Origin: Cohnella caldifontis
GTDB taxonomy: Bacteria; Bacillota; Bacilli; Paenibacillales; Paenibacillaceae
Direction: 5' to 3'
Assembly (NCBI RefSeq): GCF_029360585.1
Contig: NZ_JAQZSJ010000013.1
Span: forward strand, 1,312 to 65,311
Length of the DNA stretch: 64,000 nucleotides
Part shown: positions 9,692-18,149 of the stretch, one piece after another
Layout: each line of letters begins with the position of its first letter
How positions within the stretch are numbered: the stretch's first letter is position 1
Program-made: the position numbers and the translations under genes
Notes under the pieces: generated by a model
The model's input: only the letters and a program-made list of their open reading frames with translations
Database searches by the model: none
What the model was told of the DNA's origin: nothing

Positions 9692-11626
9692 TCATTCCTC
9701 GCCCGGCGTCTCGATCGTCAAGCCCGGCACGTGGCGTTTGCCCATCGTTTTGCGTTTTTTGCGGTTTTCCACGGTGTCGAACACGATATCCATATCGTAA
9801 TCCTCGCCCGGGTACAGCTTCTCCCTCCCGATATAGGGCCGAACCCGTTTATGGTTGAACGTCAGCTTCTCCTTCCGGATCTGCACCACCATGTTGCCGC
9901 GCTCGTCAGGCAGACGGTAAACGACGCCGACGCGGCCCAAATGGGGAATGTACACGGCGTCCCCGATCTCGAACGACGGCAACGTCCGGGGCTGGGACTC
10001 CGGACTTGATCTCGGGCGCGCTCCGCTCGGCTTCCCGGCGGGAGACGAGGATGCCAGCTCGGCCGCGGGAATCGCGGTTTCCCTATCGGAACCGCCTTGG
10101 CGAAGGCTGCCCGCGATCACGCGCGCCCGCTCCACGATCGCCGGGCTGATCCCCAGCTTCGAGGCGATCACGAAGGCGTAGCTGTTGCCCGCCTCCCCCA
10201 TGTCCAGCCGATAAAGCGGCCGCAGCGTCTCCTCGTCGAACGCCATGCGCGCATTGCGGAACCCGGGGGTTACCCGGGCGTACTCCTTGATCTCGTTGAA
10301 ATGCGTCGTCGCCAGCACCACGCAGCCGCGCCGGTACAACTCCTCCAACACGGCGATGGACAAGCCGACCCCTTCGCCCGGATCGGTACCGGTCGCGAGT
10401 TCGTCCATCAGCACGAGCGTCCCCCGGCCCGCCGCGCCCAAAATATCGATGACGTTGCGCATGTGGGCCGAGAACGTGCTGAGCGAAGCGTCCAGGCTTT
10501 GGTCGTCCCCGATGTCCGCTTCCACCGATCGGAACACGGCCAGGCTGCTGCCTTCCCCGGCCGGAACCAGCAGCCCCGACTGGGCCATCAGCGTGAGCAG
10601 GCCGACCGTCTTGAGCGAGACGGTTTTGCCGCCCGTGTTCGGACCCGTGATCAGCAAGCTGCGGAACGATCCGCCGACTTCCAGGTCCAGCGGCACCGGT
10701 TGGCCGGCGAGAAAAGGATGCCGGGCTTGCCGCAGCCGGATGACGCCTTCGTCGTTCATCGATACGGCCGCCGCGCCGAGGGCGATTCCCCAGCGGGCTT
10801 TGGCGAACAGGAAATCGTAATGTCCCGCCGTCTCCACGTTCACGGCAAGCTCCTGCGCGTACGACTCCGCCAAACCCGTCAGCTCCGCAAGCACCTGCAC
10901 CTCTTCCCGCGATTCCTCCGCCCGCAGCGCCGTCAGTTCCATTTGCAGGCCCGCGATCTCCGAAGGCTCCACGAACACGGTCTGCCCGCTCGCGGATTCG
11001 TCCAGCACGATGCCGGAAATCCGCTTGCGGAGCTCTTTCTTGACCGGCAGCACATAGCGGCCGTTCCGCTGGCTGACCAGCTTCTCCTGCAAAATGTCCG
11101 CATGGCGGGACATCAGCGCCTCCAGCTTCTTTTGCAGCCGTTCGTCGGCCGTGCGGATTTTTTTGCGGATTTTGTGCAGCTCGTTGCTGGCGGTGTCCAG
11201 GATCCGGCCGCGGTCGACGCAGTTCTCGATTTCCTGGCGCAAGCGGGACAGGTCGTACAAGGAAGACGCGTATCCCGCCACCGCGGGCGCCTCGGCCGTT
11301 TTGGACGCCATGTACTGGCGCAGCTGACCGGAGCTGCGCGCGAACTGCGCCACGTGCCCCAGCTCGGTTTCCGACAGCACGTAACCGGTCCCGAGCAGCG
11401 CCATGACGTGCTCCATCCCCTCCAGGGACGGGATCGGCGGATGGCCGCCCCGGCTCAGCAGATGCCGCGCTTCGTCCGTTTCCCGCATTCTCCGCTCGAT
11501 CGCGCGAAGATCGGTCATCGGCTGCAGTTCTTCCGCCAGTCGGCGGCCGGCGTACGTTACGGTGTAATCCGCCACGGTTTCCACGACGCGGCGGTATTCC
11601 AATTTATTCAGGGAATGGATTCTCAA
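9692..11626 (-). CDS. MutS2-like ATPase without Smr domain
   Basis: A 644-residue MutS-family ATPase. It has an N-terminal helical lever/clamp region and the Walker A loop ITGPNTGGKTVSLKT. Walker B is LVLMDELATGTDPGEG, and the MutS2-type TTHFNEIKEYA follows. After a Ser/Pro/Arg linker there is a KOW-like segment (IGDAVYIPHLGRVGVVYRLP). It ends about 100 residues before where MutS2 proteins (about 780 residues) carry the Smr endonuclease, which is absent. MutS2 is known to rescue collided ribosomes and to suppress recombination; a nuclease-free variant would have to act as a clamp or splitter only (inference). TTG at 11626 is chosen because GGAGGA precedes it by 7 bp; the longer frame runs through a terminator. 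Confidence 0.85.
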   Translation of the reverse strand: MRIHSLNKLEYRRVVETVADYTVTYAGRRLAEELQPMTDLRAIERRMRETDEARHLLSRGGHPPIPSLEGMEHVMALLGTGYVLSETELGHVAQFARSSGQLRQYMASKTAEAPAVAGYASSLYDLSRLRQEIENCVDRGRILDTASNELHKIRKKIRTADERLQKKLEALMSRHADILQEKLVSQRNGRYVLPVKKELRKRISGIVLDESASGQTVFVEPSEIAGLQMELTALRAEESREEVQVLAELTGLAESYAQELAVNVETAGHYDFLFAKARWGIALGAAAVSMNDEGVIRLRQARHPFLAGQPVPLDLEVGGSFRSLLITGPNTGGKTVSLKTVGLLTLMAQSGLLVPAGEGSSLAVFRSVEADIGDDQSLDASLSTFSAHMRNVIDILGAAGRGTLVLMDELATGTDPGEGVGLSIAVLEELYRRGCVVLATTHFNEIKEYARVTPGFRNARMAFDEETLRPLYRLDMGEAGNSYAFVIASKLGISPAIVERARVIAGSLRQGGSDRETAIPAAELASSSPAGKPSGARPRSSPESQPRTLPSFEIGDAVYIPHLGRVGVVYRLPDERGNMVVQIRKEKLTFNHKRVRPYIGREKLYPGEDYDMDIVFDTVENRKKRKTMGKRHVPGLTIETPGEE

Positions 11627-11880
11627 GGGGGATTCCTCCATGGGTATAGGGGTATTGGCATGCAAAAAAGCCGCACCCGAAATGGGCACGGCCGACATCC
11701 TGGCTCGAACGTATCGTTCGCAGGTATCGTTTCCGTTCCAATCTGGCCCTTCCACGACTTCCTTCAAGAACGGCAAATCAAACCGGGCGCGTGAACGCGC
11801 GGCTGCCAGTCTCCTCTTGAACGAAGTCCTATGGAATTGTTCAGATCAGAACGCCTGCATACATCAAAATTTCCCCTTTA
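11627..11880 (-). promoter_or_regulatory. Structured 5' leader with terminator before the MutS2-like gene
   Basis: On the minus strand the roughly 250 nt before the start codon can fold into several stems. ACTTC-G-TTCAAGA pairs with TCTTGAA-G-GAAGT, enclosing a GCGCG/CGCGC hairpin. A second hairpin has CGAACG ATA CGTTCG inside CCTG/CAGG. Last comes an intrinsic terminator (11664-11692): GCCGTGCCC, ATTTC, GGGTGCGGC, then six T. The terminator ends just before the ribosome binding site, the geometry of an attenuator or riboswitch. No T-box sequence is present and I do not recognise the class. Confidence 0.5.
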
Positions 11881-11885
11881 ATCGG

Positions 11886-11906
11886 GAGTTTGACGGAGTC
11901 AAACTC
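11886..11906. repeat. 21-bp palindrome, copy 1
   Basis: GAGTTTGAC, three bases, GTCAAACTC: perfect 9-bp arms. A near-identical element lies at 27365-27385 upstream of comER. It could be an operator, a small dispersed palindrome, or overlap a -35 (TTTGAC) for the minus-strand leader. Confidence 0.6.
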
Positions 11907-12022
11907 TCACTTTACCGCAATTGGAGTCGATTCCATCATATGCGAACCCCGGGAGCAAAGTCAAGGTGCCGTTGCCGGCACGCGACGAACCCGCAAAATT
12001 TCCGCCTCTGGAAAAATGAGGG

Positions 12023-12082
12023 TTGACAACCTTCTGTATGATGCGCATAATACACTCATCGTGTATGAACCACTTAGTACAC
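12023..12082 (+). promoter_or_regulatory. Promoter and operator of the GntR/ABC operon
   Basis: TTGACA (12023-12028), 17-bp spacer, CATAAT (12046-12051). Overlapping the -10 and start region are inverted repeats: ATACAC TCATC GTGTAT (12050-12066), and GTGTA at 12061 with TACAC at 12078. The placement fits autorepression by the GntR protein encoded next. Confidence 0.75.
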
Positions 12083-12109
12083 ACACCAGCCTGGAGGTGA
12101 ACTTCTTCG

Positions 12110-12523
12110 ATGATGGAACCCGGCGACGCCCGCCTGCCCGTTTTCAACAACCGAGACCCGGTCTACTTGCAGGTCGTCCGCCATTTCAAGGTGGACATCG
12201 CCACTGGCCGGCTGAAGGCCGGACAGACGATTCCCTCCCGCAGGGAACTCGCGGCGCTCATGAACATCAACCCGAACACCGCACAAAAAGCCTACAAAGA
12301 AATGGAGGACCATGGCTTGATCGTTACCGAAGGAAACTCCCCCAGCCGCGTCACGTCCGACGAACGGATTCTGGGAGCCATCCGGGAAGAACTGATCGCC
12401 GAGTCGGTCGATGCGTTCATCGCATCCGTACGGCAAATCGGGGTACCGGTCGATGAACTCCTGGATATCGTCAAGCGAAAATACGAAACCGCCATGGCCG
12501 GGGAAAAGGAGGGCCAACCGTGA
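12110..12523 (+). CDS. GntR-family repressor, YtrA subfamily
   Basis: A 137-residue regulator with an N-terminal winged helix (PVYLQVVRHFKVDIATGRL, then SRRELAALMNINPNTAQKAY, then GLIVTEG) and only a short C-terminal dimerisation tail. That is the YtrA subfamily, usually the first gene of cell-envelope-stress ABC operons. GGAGGTG lies 12 bp before ATG 12110 (a second ATG follows at 12113). Its stop overlaps the GTG start of the ATPase. The palindromes over its own promoter suggest autoregulation. Confidence 0.9.
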   Translation: MMEPGDARLPVFNNRDPVYLQVVRHFKVDIATGRLKAGQTIPSRRELAALMNINPNTAQKAYKEMEDHGLIVTEGNSPSRVTSDERILGAIREELIAESVDAFIASVRQIGVPVDELLDIVKRKYETAMAGEKEGQP

Positions 12524-13209
12524 TCGAAGCGATCAACTTGACGAAGAAATACGGGAGGAGAACCGTCTTGCGCGGCCTCTCGTTTACGGCGGAGAAAGGG
12601 CGGATCACCTGCCTGATCGGCATCAACGGCGCGGGCAAGTCCACCTTGCTGAAAGCGATCATGGGACTCACTCCGGTAAGCGGCGGGGACATCCGCATCG
12701 ACGGGTCGCCGATCGGCAAAGGGCTCTACGAGCATGTCGCGTTCGTGCCGGACACGCTTACCTTGCCGCCGTCGATGACCGTGGCGGGCAGCCTGCGGTT
12801 CATGGGCGATTTTTACCGGAGCTGGAACCCGAAACGGGCCGCGGAGCTGTTGGACTTTTTCCGGCTGAATCCGTCCGACCGTATCTCCTCCTTGTCCAAA
12901 GGAAACGCCGCCAAGCTGAACCTGCTGCTCGGCCTGTCGCTCGACACCGATTATTTGCTGATGGACGAACCGTTCTCCGGCATCGACTTGTTCAGCCGCG
13001 AGCAAATCGCCTCCGTCTTCACGAGCGACCTGATCGAGGAACGGGGCGTTCTTCTGACCACCCATGAAGTCGGGGAAATCGAGCATCTGATCGACAAAGC
13101 CGTGCTGCTGGACCGCGGGGAAGTGAGGCGCGAGTTCTGGTGCGAAGAGGTACGGCAAAACGAGGGGAAATCCGTCATCGACGTCATGAGGGAGGTTTAC
13201 CAGTCGTGA
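12520..13209 (+). CDS. ABC transporter ATP-binding protein
   Basis: A 229-residue ATPase with Walker A GINGAGKST, a Q-loop region replaced by FVPDTLTLPP, a weak signature SSLSKGNAAKLNLLLGL in place of LSGGQ, Walker B YLLMDEPFSGID, and switch His in LLTTHEV. This matches the YtrB/bacitracin-export-like group. GTG start at 12520 has AAGGAGG and overlaps the gntR stop. Likely powers the membrane protein encoded next; the substrate is unknown. Confidence 0.9.
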   Translation: MIEAINLTKKYGRRTVLRGLSFTAEKGRITCLIGINGAGKSTLLKAIMGLTPVSGGDIRIDGSPIGKGLYEHVAFVPDTLTLPPSMTVAGSLRFMGDFYRSWNPKRAAELLDFFRLNPSDRISSLSKGNAAKLNLLLGLSLDTDYLLMDEPFSGIDLFSREQIASVFTSDLIEERGVLLTTHEVGEIEHLIDKAVLLDRGEVRREFWCEEVRQNEGKSVIDVMREVYQS

Positions 13210-14033
13210 ACCGTTACGGAAAGCTGGCGCTGATCGAGCTGCACCGGTTCTGGAAAGTGTACGCCGCGTTGCTCGCGATGACGTTGGTTTCGCAGGCCGG
13301 CGGCTTCTTCTATCATCTTCGGACTTATATGAACGGCGTCCATCGTCAAATGGCGGAGCGAGGTTTCCGCACGTATCAAGAGTATCGCGAAGTTTTCAGG
13401 GGCGGGGAGACATTCCATTCGTTCGTATCTTTCGCGGAGCCCTGGTTTTCGGGACCGGTCGTTCTTTGCGCGGCCGCCATGATCTTCTATGTGTTTTTCA
13501 TTTGGTACCGGGACTGGTTGGGCAAAAACACGTTCATCTACCGGCTGCTGATGCTGCCGACGGAACGATTGAACCTGTTCTGGGCGAAGCTGACGGCCAT
13601 CATGGCGTTCGTCCTCGGGCTCGTCGCGTTCCAAATCGTTCTCCTTCCCGTGCATCTATGGATGTTCCGCCAGATCATTCCCCCGGAACTGGGAATTTCG
13701 GAGAGCATTTTCGCCTTCGTTCGGAATCATCGGTTGTTCCAGATCCTTATACCGGGGACGTTCCCGGGGTTTCTCGTTTCCTACGGGACCGGCCTGATGT
13801 CCGTCACGGTCGTCTTCGCTTCCGTGCTGATCGAGCGGAGCTTCCGGCTGAAAGGATTGTTCGGCGCCATCCTGTACGCGGCGGCTTGCGGGACGGCCAT
13901 GCTTGCCCCGAGCTTCAGCGATCGGCTGTATCCGCTCGAATTGTTCTGGCTGCGGTTCGGAATCGGAATCTTGCTGCTTGCGGTTTCCGTAGCCCTCAGC
14001 TGGCTGCTGCTGAAACGGAAAATCACGGTGTGA
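13206..14033 (+). CDS. ABC transporter membrane protein
   Basis: A 275-residue integral membrane protein with about six hydrophobic segments. Its start GTG at 13206 overlaps the ATPase stop and has GGGAGG upstream; the frame extends further upstream but that part lies inside the ATPase gene. It has no solute-binding partner in the operon, which fits an export or membrane-remodelling transporter of the Ytr kind. It resembles permeases paired with YtrA-type regulators only by context and topology. Confidence 0.8.
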   Translation: MNRYGKLALIELHRFWKVYAALLAMTLVSQAGGFFYHLRTYMNGVHRQMAERGFRTYQEYREVFRGGETFHSFVSFAEPWFSGPVVLCAAAMIFYVFFIWYRDWLGKNTFIYRLLMLPTERLNLFWAKLTAIMAFVLGLVAFQIVLLPVHLWMFRQIIPPELGISESIFAFVRNHRLFQILIPGTFPGFLVSYGTGLMSVTVVFASVLIERSFRLKGLFGAILYAAACGTAMLAPSFSDRLYPLELFWLRFGIGILLLAVSVALSWLLLKRKITV

Positions 14034-14046
14034 GGAGGCTGCGAAA

Positions 14047-15303
14047 ATGAAAAAATACGCGATTGCAGCCGTTTTCGCGGCGTTCATCGTGCTGGTTATC
14101 GGTATTTACTATGTACAGGCGGCCGGAGAACGAAATCCCCAGTTCCGGCTTGTCGCGACGGAGGGGGATGCCAAGGAAGCCGACTCGCTCGTGCTCTGGG
14201 GGTGGTATACGGATGCCCCCTATTCCGAGAGGGTGAAAGTTTCGGCTTCCGGAAGCCGATATTACGGCGAACTCTCTTATTTCGGGCGGATGAAAGAAGA
14301 GTTCATCCATAACGTCCCGCCGATCGATCGCCTGGTTCGCCAATATCCGGATTTCATGCGGGAAGACCGGACGGCGGATTATCAAGACGACGAGCTGCTC
14401 GTGCGCGTAAAGTCGGATCCTTGGTTTCAAGCAGACAAAGCCGATGCGACGAGAGGCCTCGCGTTCGACTTTCTGGACAAGCGGACCAAACGAACCCGCT
14501 CGCTGCGGGCGGATCTTCCCGAGAACGCCGCCTTTAACGGCTACGGCGTCATTGACGTTCAGAGGTCGGGGGATTCGTTCAAAGTCGCCATGTACTACGA
14601 GAACTTGCGGGCCGGCGGTACCCGCGGCACCCCGGAAATCCGGATCTATGACGTGAATCCGGAAAACGGCGGCATCACCGGCAGCGTAACCGTCGACTCC
14701 GGACTCCAACCGGCGGATGGCCAAGAACTCATTCTGAGAGAGGTGCAGTCCTACGATTGGACGCTTCCGAGCGGTTATCTGGTGCTGGATGCATCCTTGA
14801 TGGAAGTCCGGAAGATCGACGAAACGGAATCGGCAAACGGCGTACGCGCGTCCGCCGCCGGACAAGTCGAGGTGGAGCGCCGCTTGGTGGTATACCGATA
14901 TGATACGGGGACTGTCGACGTCGTTACGCTGCCCGTAGAGCCGCTGAACGAGCAGACCCGAGAGTCTTTATATCGAGTCGGCGCGGAAGTCCTGAGGATC
15001 CGGTTGTCTTCCGAGTCCGCCGTCATCCAGGGTTACGGACTTGGGGACATGAAGCTTCATTACGAAAAGACGCTGAGTGCCCGAGATTTGCAAGCGGAAT
15101 CGATCACGCAGTCCGTTGCCGGCCCGAACCGCCTCTACTTGCTGCTGCAAGAGCAAGATCGCCCCGCGGTTGCCGCCATGGATCCCGAAGGCGGGAACAT
15201 CGTTTTCCGCGGCGAGGCGGCGTTGGACGACGCGGAGGAAGGAAAGTCCGCATCGCCGCTGCTAAACAACCTGAGGCTTTACTCCCTCTATATGCGTGAG
15301 TAA
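14047..15303 (+). CDS. Membrane-anchored extracytoplasmic protein of the Ytr-like operon
   Basis: A 418-residue protein with one N-terminal membrane segment (about residues 4-24) that either anchors it or is an uncleaved signal. The rest is hydrophilic and predicted outside the cell, rich in beta-strand-like alternation. ATG 14047 has GAGGAGG upstream, 13 bp after the permease stop, so it belongs to the GntR/ABC operon. I do not recognise a domain. The context suggests an accessory or sensory subunit of the transporter (inference). Confidence 0.75.
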   Translation: MKKYAIAAVFAAFIVLVIGIYYVQAAGERNPQFRLVATEGDAKEADSLVLWGWYTDAPYSERVKVSASGSRYYGELSYFGRMKEEFIHNVPPIDRLVRQYPDFMREDRTADYQDDELLVRVKSDPWFQADKADATRGLAFDFLDKRTKRTRSLRADLPENAAFNGYGVIDVQRSGDSFKVAMYYENLRAGGTRGTPEIRIYDVNPENGGITGSVTVDSGLQPADGQELILREVQSYDWTLPSGYLVLDASLMEVRKIDETESANGVRASAAGQVEVERRLVVYRYDTGTVDVVTLPVEPLNEQTRESLYRVGAEVLRIRLSSESAVIQGYGLGDMKLHYEKTLSARDLQAESITQSVAGPNRLYLLLQEQDRPAVAAMDPEGGNIVFRGEAALDDAEEGKSASPLLNNLRLYSLYMRE

Positions 15304-15331
15304 ATCATCCGACATCCAGTCACGGGCGCTT

Positions 15332-15709
15332 TCAAGAGCCCGTGACTTTGTCGAACAAAGATACGACGAAGCGGATTCCCCCGCTGGAGATGCCGTGCAG
15401 GGCTTCCGCCGTCGCGGCCGACACGCGGTCAACGAGCGGCTGGCGGTCGTTGCGGGGAATCACGAGGTCCCGTTCCGTCTTGACGTCGCTCGCGGTCTTG
15501 CGCGGCGGGAGCGTCCAATCCTCCTCGTTTTCGGAAGAACGCGCATTGGAAGACCGTTCGGATCCGCCCGTAGCCTGCCCGGAAACGTTCGGTTCCTCCA
15601 TGGGTCCGTACACCCGGGAAATTCCCTTCGACGACAATTCCATTCCGTACAACACCGCCAACGCGACGACTCCGGCCAGCATCAGCAGCCGAATGGTATC
15701 CCTCCGCAC
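15332..15709 (-). CDS. yqxA: YqxA-like membrane protein (DUF3679)
   Basis: A 125-residue protein with an N-terminal membrane segment (RLLMLAGVVALAVLYGMEL) and the SSKGISRVYGP segment that resembles the start of YqxA/DUF3679. It sits directly after spoIIP, exactly where B. subtilis carries yqxA, and that synteny is the main support. Function unknown. The 31-bp gap to spoIIP suggests co-transcription. Confidence 0.75.
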   Translation of the reverse strand: MRRDTIRLLMLAGVVALAVLYGMELSSKGISRVYGPMEEPNVSGQATGGSERSSNARSSENEEDWTLPPRKTASDVKTERDLVIPRNDRQPLVDRVSAATAEALHGISSGGIRFVVSLFDKVTGS

Positions 15710-15740
15710 GCTCCATCCCCTCCGTTTCGTTGTTAATCAC

Positions 15741-17009
15741 TTAATCGCCCGTCTTCGTCCCCGCTGCTCCGCGGTCAGGCTTCGTTGCGACGGTTCCGTT
15801 CACTTTTTGGGCGTCCTGGTTTTCCCAGTACAGATCGGCGATCGCTTCCGCCAGCGCGTCTGCGGTCCGATAACATTCTTCCAACGTATTGTCCACGCCG
15901 CCGATTTCGATCAGCACGCTGTCCGGCGCCAAGGACTGGTTGTATTCGCCGTTGCCGTTCGCGGCGGTTTTGCCCCAGATGCCCCGCGACAAGCCGGGAT
16001 ATTTCTTCTCCAGCCGTTCCTGGATTTGGCTCGCGAACTCTTCGTTCTTCTGCCAATTCGGATTTTTGTGACCGATGATGAAATACACTTGGGCGTAGTC
16101 GACTCCGCCGATCGTGGCCGTCGTTTTGCCGCGTTTTTGGGAATCCCGGTGGATATCGAAAAAAAAACGGAGATGCTTGTTGTCGGTCATCGCCTGACGC
16201 ACGGTTTGAAGGGAATACTGGTACGAGCGGTTCCAGTTGTACGACTTGACCGTCGTCGGATAATCCTTGGACGAATGGGCGGCCCCGATCCCGCGGGATT
16301 CCAGCTGCTGCTGCAGCCGTTTGCCGACCAGCGTGATATTGATTTTGGAATCGTTCGGGTCCGCGGTGTCCGTATTCAGCTCCGGCAGCCAGGACTCCCG
16401 GTTATGGCTGTGATAGATGAACACGACTTTGTCGCCTTCCGCGGCGGGTTCTTGAGGGCCGGGAGCCGAAGGGGACGGCTCGGCTTCGTCCGGCGAAGCG
16501 CTGGGCTCGGCCGTATCCTCGGTTGGGCTGGTGGTCGGCAGCTCAGGCAGCGCTTCTTCCACGACGGTCGGCCCTTCGTCCGCCGGCGCTTCGTCCCCTC
16601 CTCCCAAACCCGGACGCAGCAGGATGGAACGGTCCGGGCTCATGCCCGGCATCTCCAGCGCCAGCAGGCTCTTCGGGTCGTCGGGATTGAGGTCGGTCAG
16701 GAATCGGACCAGGAAGGAAGCCATTCGCCCCGCCTCAAAAGGCGACGTGCCGGGGTCCGCCGACATATGCGGCAGCTCCATGCCGAGCAGCGATTCGAAG
16801 AAGCGGCCGGAAAGCGCGGCGGCGAAGCCTTTCATCGATTGGACGGGAGAAACGGCGTACGTCTTCTGCAGCATGCCCGCCAGGCCGAGCATGACGAACA
16901 CGACGGTCGAGCATAGGCTGAGGATGAGATAGGCGCGGCCGGTAGAGAGAATTTTCCGGAATCGATGGCGAAGAGGCGCTCGGTACGTCCGGACGTCAGG
17001 GCGTTTCAT
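15741..17009 (-). CDS. spoIIP: Stage II sporulation protein P
   Basis: Peptidoglycan amidase/endopeptidase of the SpoIIDMP engulfment machine, acting at the septal membrane. The 422-residue protein has an N-terminal membrane segment (LILSLCSTVVFVMLGLAG) and a Pro/Ser/Glu-rich linker (about residues 160-220). The catalytic domain shows IYHSHNRESWLPEL, FFFDIHRDS and SVLIEIGGVDNTLEE, which supply the zinc-binding His/Glu residues of the amidase fold. ATG at 17009 is about 12 bp after AGGAGG; ATG 17021 abuts that site and is less likely. Expected to be sigma-E dependent. Confidence 0.95.
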   Translation of the reverse strand: MKRPDVRTYRAPLRHRFRKILSTGRAYLILSLCSTVVFVMLGLAGMLQKTYAVSPVQSMKGFAAALSGRFFESLLGMELPHMSADPGTSPFEAGRMASFLVRFLTDLNPDDPKSLLALEMPGMSPDRSILLRPGLGGGDEAPADEGPTVVEEALPELPTTSPTEDTAEPSASPDEAEPSPSAPGPQEPAAEGDKVVFIYHSHNRESWLPELNTDTADPNDSKINITLVGKRLQQQLESRGIGAAHSSKDYPTTVKSYNWNRSYQYSLQTVRQAMTDNKHLRFFFDIHRDSQKRGKTTATIGGVDYAQVYFIIGHKNPNWQKNEEFASQIQERLEKKYPGLSRGIWGKTAANGNGEYNQSLAPDSVLIEIGGVDNTLEECYRTADALAEAIADLYWENQDAQKVNGTVATKPDRGAAGTKTGD

Positions 17010-17053
17010 GGTTCGATTCATCCTCCTGTCCGATCCTTGCCGGGATCGAATCT

Positions 17054-17082
17054 CTTTGATGTACAGGTAATGAATCTTATGA
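17054..17082 (-). promoter_or_regulatory. Possible sigma-E promoter of spoIIP
   Basis: Minus strand TCATAAG, 14-bp spacer, CATCAAAG, loosely like the sigma-E consensus. The match is weak; support comes from the known regulation of spoIIP. Confidence 0.3.
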
Positions 17083-17256
17083 GAAGGATTGGAAGAATAG
17101 AACGGGGAGAAAGTTTTATAGAAGGGGCAGGGCAATCCCCACCCCGTCAATCCAATCGCCAGACCTTCGCAAACCTCCTAAGTGCCCCTTCGCCCCTTCC
17201 GCCAACCCCAAGCGCACCTTCAACCTTTTCGCCAACCGCCCTTTTCGCTAACTCCT

Positions 17257-17796
17257 AAGTCCTCCTTCACCCATTTCGCCAAATCCTTCGTGCCACTTCA
17301 ACCTCTTTGCCAACCGCCTTTTTCGCTAACCCTAAGTCCTCCTTCGACCCTTTCGCCAAATCCTTCGTACCACTTCAACCTTTTCGCCAACCGCCCTTTT
17401 CGCTAACTCCTAAGTCCTCCTTCACCCATTTCGCCAAATCCTTCGTGCCACTTCAACCTCTTTGCCAACCGCCTTTTTCGCTAACCCTAAGTCCTCCTTC
17501 GACCCTTTCGCCAAATCCTACGTACCACTTCAACCTTTTCGCCAACCGCCCTTTTCGCTAACCCTAAGTCCTCCTTCGACCCTTTCGCCAAATCCTACGT
17601 ACCACTTCAACCGATTCGCCAACCGCCCTTTTCGCTAACCCTACCTCCTCCTTCGACCCTTTCGCCAAATCCTACGTACCACTTCAACCGATTCGCCAAC
17701 CGCCCTTTTCGCTAACCCTAAGTCCTCCTTCGACCCTTTCGCCAAATCCTACGTGCCACTTCAACCTTTTCGCCAACCGCCCTTTTCGCTAACCTA
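17257..17796. repeat. Tandem repeat, seven units of 77-78 bp with nested subrepeats
   Basis: Units begin at 17257, 17334, 17412, 17489, 17566, 17643 and 17720. Each contains three related subunits of about 25 bp built on TTTCGCCAA or TTTCGCTAAC. Degenerate flanking units extend to about 17165 and 17935. Open frames in it are by-products of the repeats. It is non-coding as far as I can see. Confidence 0.9.
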
Positions 17797-17935
17797 CTGA
17801 TTTTGCTAACCCTGCAATTGCTAACTTCTTCGTATCCCTTTCGGCAAACTCTTCTATGCATACACCTCCTAAGTGCCCTTTTGCCAATCCGTTATTTTCG
17901 CAAACCTAAGTCCTCCTTCAACCATTCGCCAACCC

Positions 17936-18149
17936 CTTAACTCCCCCGTCCCCGGAAGGGGGATTCCGAGGCGCTGCGCCCTCTGGACACCCGCATTTCG
18001 GCAACGTGCCTCGTACGTGCTGCTAGAGGAGTTCAATAGAGTATTGTTTGATAGGGTGGGAGATTCGTAGGCCGATTGAGGCGAAAAACCGCCGGTTGCT
18101 TCCTGCCGGAAGCTCGCGCGGCGGTTGAAAGTTGGGTGCTCCACTGTTA
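17936..18149. other. Spacer between two repeat arrays
   Basis: About 210 bp without recognised genes. It contains short GC-rich inverted segments (CCCCGTCCCCGGAAGGGGG near 17945) but no promoter or motif that I can name. A 91-codon minus-strand frame across it has no ribosome binding site and looks spurious. Confidence 0.5.

Noticed and set aside
17182-17561. Repetitive frames reading PLQPFRQPPFSL-like units
   Set aside because: They are products of the 77-bp repeat; unit lengths of 77 and 78 bp break the frame and there is no promoter or ribosome binding site.
17869-18144. 91-codon minus-strand frame in the spacer between repeat arrays
   Set aside because: No ribosome binding site and the 3' end lies in repeat-like sequence.
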